Positions 58,455 through 64,000 of a stretch of DNA of 64,000 nt are shown here, in pieces (positions within the stretch are counted from its first letter, which is position 1; each line of letters begins with the position of its first letter). The DNA is taken from positions 3,906,001 through 3,970,000 of the forward strand of contig NC_052136.2 in NCBI RefSeq assembly GCF_016086655.4, in the 5' to 3' direction. Source of the stretch: Lepeophtheirus salmonis (Eukaryota > Arthropoda > Copepoda > Siphonostomatoida > Caligidae). The translations under genes were made by a program, and so were the position numbers. Below the pieces are notes generated by a model, which was given only the letters and a program-made list of their open reading frames with translations, was not told the origin of the DNA and searched no databases.

Positions 58455-58905
58455 ATTCAGGGGGAGTTTGCAGGAATTCATTTTTGGGGAAGGCCAGGTT
58501 TTTTTTAATTTTTTTGACAAAAAATTGCAAAACCATAGCCATTTAAATAAAAATGAATTTCTTAAAAAAATAATTCAAAAATGAAATTTCCAATACTCAA
58601 TTTTTATGAAAAAAAATTCAAAAATCTAAATTTTTTCGAAAAAAATTTAGCAATTGAATTTCAAATTTTCCAAAAATCCACAGCTATTTACAAAAAATTA
58701 AATTTATTCGAAAAAAATTCCAAATAATATACTTTTTAGATAAAAAATTAAAAAATCCATAGCTATCCAAAAAAAATAATTTTTTGGAAACAAATTGCAA
58801 ATATTATATTTTTACTCTGCTGTATAATTTGTCCAAATAATTTTTTGTTTTGAAAAAATAAATTTTTCAAAATGAAATGTCGCCCTATTTTGGCCTAAAA
58901 AAATT
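58455..58905. mobile_element. hAT-like non-autonomous element
   Basis: Left end CAGGGGGAGTTTGCAGGAAT followed by TCATTTTTGGGGAAGG; filler with AAAAATCCACAGCTATTTAC and AAAAAATCCATAGCTATCCA. The right terminus is not clear. Confidence 0.55.
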
Positions 58906-59084
58906 TCAACCTGACTAAACAAAATTCTATTAAAAAGCAAAAATGCCTATTCAGCAGATGCCATGTTTTTTTATTGAAAAATTACGGTTTTTCTTTGACA
59001 TTAAGTGATAGGTATTTAGTATTCTTTTATTCATTTAGTTATAAGATGAATAGGTTCCGACATATTTTCAGAGAAGTTTTTCAA

Positions 59085-59480
59085 ATTTCTTTAGATAAGT
59101 TTATGTTATATAATAGGAACAACGCAGACAATTTGAAGAATTTTTTAAAGGAGAGGAGCTCATCTTTAATGACGTTTCATTAGATTAGCTGAAAGCAGCA
59201 AATAAACATAAATCCCTATTTCTAACTGTGGACAGCTGATTAACACTTAAATGGTGTTTAAATAGATTAGTTACAAGCAAAGTTAGTTACAAAATTTCAA
59301 CTCCGTATCTAAGAGACATAGGCAGGAATTGCTCCAATGTGGATCCTCAATTCTACTCTAAATTCAACAAGGACTTACACTTGTAACTCTCCAACAAATC
59401 TTCAGTGTTACACTCCGTCATTCATGAGTACTTATATTCATGATTACGCTTTATACTTAAATGTTACCATTCCAAGAATT
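59085..59480 (-). repeat. Dispersed repeat R1, longest copy, inverted
   Basis: On this strand: CAATTTGAAGAATTTTTTAA, AGGAGAGGAGCTCATC, TGACGTTTCATTAGATTAGC, AATAAACATAAATCCCTA, ATAGGCAGGAATTGCTCCAA, TGTGGATCCTCAATTCTACT, AACAAGGACTTACACTTGTA, CTTCAGTGTTACACTCCGTC and GCTTTATACTTAAATG. It gives the block order used to recognise the other copies. Confidence 0.75.
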
Positions 59481-60325
59481 AAAGAACAATGATAATAGAT
59501 TTAGAAAATATAAACACCGTTGAAGTTCACAACAACAAAAAAATGATAAAGTAATTAGTAGGGTTTGGCATTTTGGAGAGCGCGAGGAGAAGGCAGGAGC
59601 AAGAATTTATAGCTTTGTTAACATCAAATGGCTATAGAAAATCTATTACTCTGCTATAGAGTTCAGGGGAAATAACTTTATTTTATTTATACATTAAAAC
59701 TTTATTTTATAATAAACAGGAATAAGAATTACAAAATAAATTAGGATGAATTAATCATTCAGAGAGAGAGAGATGTTGACACTGTGATGATCTATTAAAG
59801 AATGGACAAAAATAACAAAAGAACGAAAGCACAAACCGTCTGACATTTTCTAATATTGAAACTGTAATTTTCCTTTCAATTTTGCCCATCCTTAATTATG
59901 AGTTTGACAATCTATGAAAGAGTGAACAAAACAGGGAAAAAGAAGGATAGCAGCCATTGTTATTTTTCTTTCAGTTTTGCCCACCCATAATGATTGGTTT
60001 GAAGATAGTCGAAATTGCGGTGAGTAAAAAGAACCCCCACGCCTGAGAAGATGTATCAAATATATATTGAAGAGACGACATACTTGCTGACAAAGATCAG
60101 CTCGCTGCCTTCTGATACATTTGAATTTAAAAAAAGGGAGGGATAATTATTAATATACTATAGCTTACCAATATATACCTAATAATAATTACGTCTGCCG
60201 TCATTTCGACAATTTTCACATCTCTCAGTATCAATCTCTGTCTTTTATAAAGTAACACTCAAAGGTAGTTACTTTATACTCAGAAATTCTCCTTTCAAGA
60301 ATGAATGAATAATGATAGCAGCTGT
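59481..60325. other. AT-rich stretch, nothing recognised
   Basis: A GAGAGAGAGAGA run near 59760. No gene or element recognised. Confidence 0.4.
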
Positions 60326-60329
60326 GGCA

Positions 60330-61495
60330 AGTAAACCTATAACGCAACCTCTCCCTCGAAAAGAAACAAAAAAAGGCCAAAATCAATTGGTAGTCAGTCA
60401 ATTCTACCAAACTATGGAATTATTCTTCAATAATTGTTGGAAATTGTTAAAAACACCTTAACAAGAGCTAATTTAATTCGACCAATTAACGTTGCAAAAA
60501 CTGAATAATAGAAAATAAATAGAAACATCGACAGATGACAGCAAAATTCACTTTATATTTTGTAATTCTAATTACCAAATTCGATTTTTGTATAAGTGTT
60601 CTAAGACAACTCTAACTATTTATGCAAATTGGCGTCTTTTTTGGTTACTTACACAGTCTTTGACCTAAATACAATACTTTTTTTATGGGGTTTGTGTTAT
60701 ACAAAATGTATATTAATTCCAAGGCAAATGTTGTTTTTTTTAATATTCATAAAAAAGTAGTACAACTTTTTTACTCTCTTTAAACATTACATTTTTTGCA
60801 TAAACTTGCACTTATTTTTTTAAAGCTCTGTGATGTAAGTTGTATGTTTGTCGAAATGATGTATACTTATGCGCATACATATGCCTAAATACAAATGATG
60901 CATTATAATCCTTATTTTCTTATAATGGGATATATATAGTTATATTATACTTATTTAAGGACATAAACACCCACATAAATATTTCCAATTGAGTTTGTGT
61001 AATGATGATATGTAATAAAATGGAGGCGAATGGATCACTTTTCCTTTTCGAAAGAGATAAAATAAAAGTTAGTTTAAAAAATGAATTACTTATTCTCAAT
61101 GATCAAAGATTAAATCGACCTAACTACGGGAAAAAATATGTAAAAAGAATATAAAAAACTGTTCCAAGGGCAAATAACTAATTCACCCAAGTTAGTCGAT
61201 CTGAACAAGTGATGATTCATTTATCCAAGGAAATAAATATTTAAAAATTATATTTTTAAAATACCATTGGTAGGTAGTTTTTACCTTAGTAATAGATATT
61301 CTAGCCAGTTATACTTATTTTTTGTACGGATGAAAAAAAAAAAAGGAATCCAAAGATTCACGTGGTCACCATTACAATTTGAAGAATGTATTGTCAGAGC
61401 AGAGCTAAGCGGGATGACACTTCATATGATTAGCTGAAAGTAGTTACACTAGGAAGGACTGCAAGGGCATATGCAGGAATTACTCCGATATATAT
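60330..61495 (-). repeat. Arm 2 of a ~1.17 kb inverted duplication
   Basis: Inverse of 52740-53905, with 6.4 kb between the arms. Landmarks on this strand: AACACCTTAACAAGAGCTAA, ATTTATGCAAATTGG, AGTAGTACAACTTTTTTACT, CCTAAATACAAATGATGCAT, ATGGATCACTTTTCC, GATCAAAGATTAAATCGACC, CAAATAACTAATTCACCCAA, AAGTGATGATTCAT and the R1 end CATTACAATTTGAAGAATG. Many small differences, so the duplication is old or the two are separate insertions of one repeat family. Confidence 0.85.
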
Positions 61496-61499
61496 CATA

Positions 61500-62242
61500 C
61501 CGAGTGGGCCATTAAAATCTAAACCCTTTGATTTTTATACTTCAATAGGATATAATTTATCCTAACTAACAATAGAATTTCAACAAAATTAATACTATAA
61601 ATAGAAGTATGTCTAAGGTATCTTAATCAATAATGTAGCCCCCTTTAGCGGCAATGATGGCTTCCAGGAGGCGGCAGAAGGCTGGACACCCTCTGCAGAT
61701 GTAGTCCTCTTTTATGGCATTCCAGTGCTGGCCGACAATGGCTTCGAGGGCCTCGTTGTTTGGGTAACAGCCACTGCAGGCCTTCCCCTCCAACTACACC
61801 TTTTGTATGCATGTTGTAGGGGCTGAGATTAGGACTGAAAAGGGACAAAAGTGTGTGTGGACAAATAGTCCAAAAGAATCATTCAAGAGTGTCTTGCAAC
61901 GGAAGAAATGAGTTTCTTTCATTGTTGGTGTCAAAAGGTGTCTCTCCACGCTCGCTAAGCTCTTTCCACCCACTTTTTTGATAGCTCTCTGGACAGTCTA
62001 GTGTGAAACCAGGGGATCTCTTGCATGTATCAACATGAAATTGAGAGAATTGGCCTTTGCTATTCCCTTTAACTCCTCCGGATCCAGTTTGGCCTTTAAG
62101 AGAGAGCCCTTCTTCCTTTCTAATGTTTTGAATTTGCTGACAGTGTAGAGAGTGGTCCTGGAGACGAAATATTTAATTTTAATAACTCAACCTTAATTAT
62201 TTATTGAATTAGTAAGTGTTCAGATTTTAATGAACAACCCGG
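61500..62242 (-). mobile_element. Mariner family alpha, copy F (deletion derivative)
   Basis: TA on both sides (61498-61499 and 62243-62244). TIRs CCGAGTGGGCCATTAAAATC and inverse CCGGGTTGTTCATTAAAATC. Leftwards: TLYTVSKFKTLERKKGS, KAKLDPEELKGIAKANSLN, IHARDPLVSH, a stop, TVQRAIKKVGGKSLASVERH and FFRCKTLLND, after which the frame jumps to the third-aspartate region (decayed) and CSGCYPNNEALEAIVGQHWN, ending LEAIIAAKGGYIID. The core with the first two aspartates is missing. 743 bp; best copy for reading both ends of the family. Confidence 0.9.
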
Positions 62243-62469
62243 TACATTGAAATTTTTCCTAGTAAGCGATAGTTTTATATGCTAGGAGCCTCCAGCCAAC
62301 CATTTTGTAAATAGACACGTTACCGCTGTAATGATGCTTGATTACTATATTTATTTACATCTGAAATACAACTTTCCTATAATATTTTGAATCAATTGGA
62401 TGGTTTTTTTGTTTGTTTTTTTTTTGTGTTCAAGTGCGATCGAACAACAAACCCTTGCACCACCTAAGA

Positions 62470-62593
62470 CAAACTTATTAATCGGATCAAGAAAGAATTC
62501 CAGGATTAGCCAAGGGACCAAGTGGTGAAGCCCTCCTCGCGCTTTTGGCCTCGTATAGAGATTCTAATTGAGACTGAATGTGAATTTAATTAA
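62470..62593 (+). pseudogene. C-terminal mariner fragment
   Basis: KTNLINRIKKEFQD, a stop, PRDQVV, then after a frameshift FWPRIEILIETECEFN and a stop at 62591-62593. This is the closing part of a mariner transposase (LPRDxVxxACxRFxxRIEAxIExxGxxIE). It resembles the tandem relics at 1645-2837. No TIR seen. Confidence 0.65.
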
Positions 62594-62599
62594 TAAAAT

Positions 62600-63430
62600 A
62601 AACCAGAATTCATCAAGCTCCTAGAATCTGCTCTTTATTTATTTTTTAAATTTGATAAATGGTTCGATAGAAAAATCCGTTTGTAACAAAAAATCATTTT
62701 CACGGGACTAATAACTTGAAATTATATTCAAAAGTTATGTTATTAATTAATTTATTACTTACTTACGGTAGTACCCGGCATTGCCCAAAAGTAATTAGGC
62801 TTCCGCTGAAAGACAATTTTGCTTTGTTGACATAGAAAATAACTCCCCAGGAAATCCTCAGTCTTATACCCTGTTTGTGACGAGTATATCCACGCATATC
62901 CATATTTGGTCTTTAAAGCTTTTTTTTTTTAAATCTTTATAGAAAATTTTACGATTCAATACCATATCCTGCCATGAAAGAACCATATAGACGGACATCA
63001 AGGTTAATAACGATTAATTAATAACATTAAATCCTTTCAAAATTGTATATTACTACTCAAATCTGTAATGTTTTAAATGCATAAATATCACGCAAAGATA
63101 AATTAAAACTTGAGATCTCTCTAAGTATTTCTCTTACTGTATTTTATGCGGGTCTGAATCCCTAAGGATGTTAGAATTATATTAAAAAAGAACGCCAGGA
63201 TTTATTCCTTGCACCAATAGTTTCCAACATCAGGTTTGTCAATTTTGACGCATTTAGCGTGAGATTTATGCAATTTTTTCCTCTGAATACAATATTTCTA
63301 TGAAATAAATTGACAGAACATTTCCAATTATAATACAAGTTCATAATTTGAAACTCATACATCGGTGTTTACCTAATCTGAACAAGATCTAACCGTTAGT
63401 AACCCAAGAGCAGGAGTTAATATTTTTGGA
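62600..63430. other. AT-rich stretch, nothing recognised
   Basis: No gene or repeat recognised. Confidence 0.4.
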
Positions 63431-63434
63431 AGAG

Positions 63435-63520
63435 TGAATGGTATATAAAAACACGAATTCTTGCTTAGATTCAATTTTAGTTCAATCAAACAGATTAGTG
63501 TTCATTATTCAATAGTTCTG
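63435..63520 (+). promoter_or_regulatory. Possible RNA polymerase II core promoter
   Basis: GTATATAAAAACAC at about 63440-63453 is a good TATA box. About 30 bases on, TTAGTTCAATCAAACAGATT contains initiator-like TCA words as in arthropod promoters. No convincing coding exon follows within the window, and in DNA this rich in A/T a TATAAAA occurs by chance. Confidence 0.2.
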
Positions 63521-64000
63521 CAGTGGATTTTTTTTTATACATATGACACAGATTTCAGAAAAATAGCAAAAATGCGAGGAAATGCCCTGTAAATACTTAT
63601 CCTGTCCACCTTCAATCATTAAAAATGAAATACTATTCAGTAGTGCGGGAAATATATATAACCCAACTAAAAATAAATTGACTCCTGAGGAAGGAGTGGA
63701 ATTAACTTTTTGAATAATTTTAATAACAAATTAGTTTCAACTAATTATGATTGATATATTTATGTATTTCCTTGTCTAGCCCTAATATATAAAAAGTTAT
63801 TCATTAAAAAATGTATATCCTTTTGTTATTTTTGTATGTTATTCTTTTATACAAAAAGAATAATCGGCATTGGGATCGTTCCGAAGGATATTATCTGAGT
63901 CAGCTTAAATTTGGTATGGTACATTTACCCTCTTTACTTATTCGCTCTTCAAGAATAGCCAGGAGCATTTGAAGGATTTTTTTTTTTGTGAGGGGTGTTA
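63521..64000. other. AT-rich stretch to the window end
   Basis: Short frames only. A gene starting from the possible promoter at 63440 could continue beyond the window. Confidence 0.3.

Noticed and set aside
1..64000. tRNA or rRNA genes
   Set aside because: I looked for B-box-like GGTTCRAATCC words and cloverleaf arms and for conserved rRNA phrases and found none convincing. A covariance-model search would settle it.

Overview
The window looks like repeat-dominated, AT-rich intergenic DNA from an arthropod nuclear genome. I recognise no intact host gene, no tRNA or rRNA, no bacterial operon and no CRISPR array. The most telling content is a graveyard of mariner/Tc1 (IS630-Tc1-mariner) transposons from many lineages. 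Several translate to subfamilies that I remember as abundant in sea lice (caligid copepods such as Lepeophtheirus). That organism guess is an inference from memory, not a search result.

Layout. 0-3 kb: a SETMAR/irritans-type mariner pseudogene and a tandem pair of another mariner fragment. 4-12 kb: mariner pseudogenes of several lineages, two deletion derivatives (copies A and B of family alpha), a hAT-like element and clusters of a ~100 bp repeat. 13.6-15.5 kb: a mariner fragment fused to a LINE reverse transcriptase fragment, then an internally deleted mariner (family beta). 17.8-24 kb: three more broken mariners. 24-29 kb: no transposase, but a run of structured repeats: a tandem ~430 bp repeat, a foldback element with ~110 bp CCTAGG-rich arms, a hAT-like element with an 8 bp target duplication, and a nested inverted repeat. 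29.8-32.3 kb: two possible retroelement relics. 33.6-36.8 kb: a cluster of four related mariner pieces (family gamma), two sharing one internal deletion. 37.6-43.9 kb: hAT-like non-autonomous elements with AAATTT-type filler, paired direct repeats and a mariner with clear TIRs. 44.6-56.9 kb: family alpha copies C, D and E, other mariner pseudogenes, a near full-length family beta element and a 269 bp TA-flanked MITE. 57-62.6 kb: more hAT-like and R1 repeats, the second arm of a ~1.17 kb inverted duplication (52.7 and 60.3 kb), and family alpha copy F.

No gene set here works together as a pathway. The biology visible is transposon decay and the spread of non-autonomous derivatives: family alpha (six copies) and family gamma (two copies) show internal deletions with similar breakpoints, as expected if already deleted copies were mobilised in trans. 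All similarity calls come from reading translations by eye and from memory of the families; boundaries are approximate unless a TIR and TA or TSD are named.
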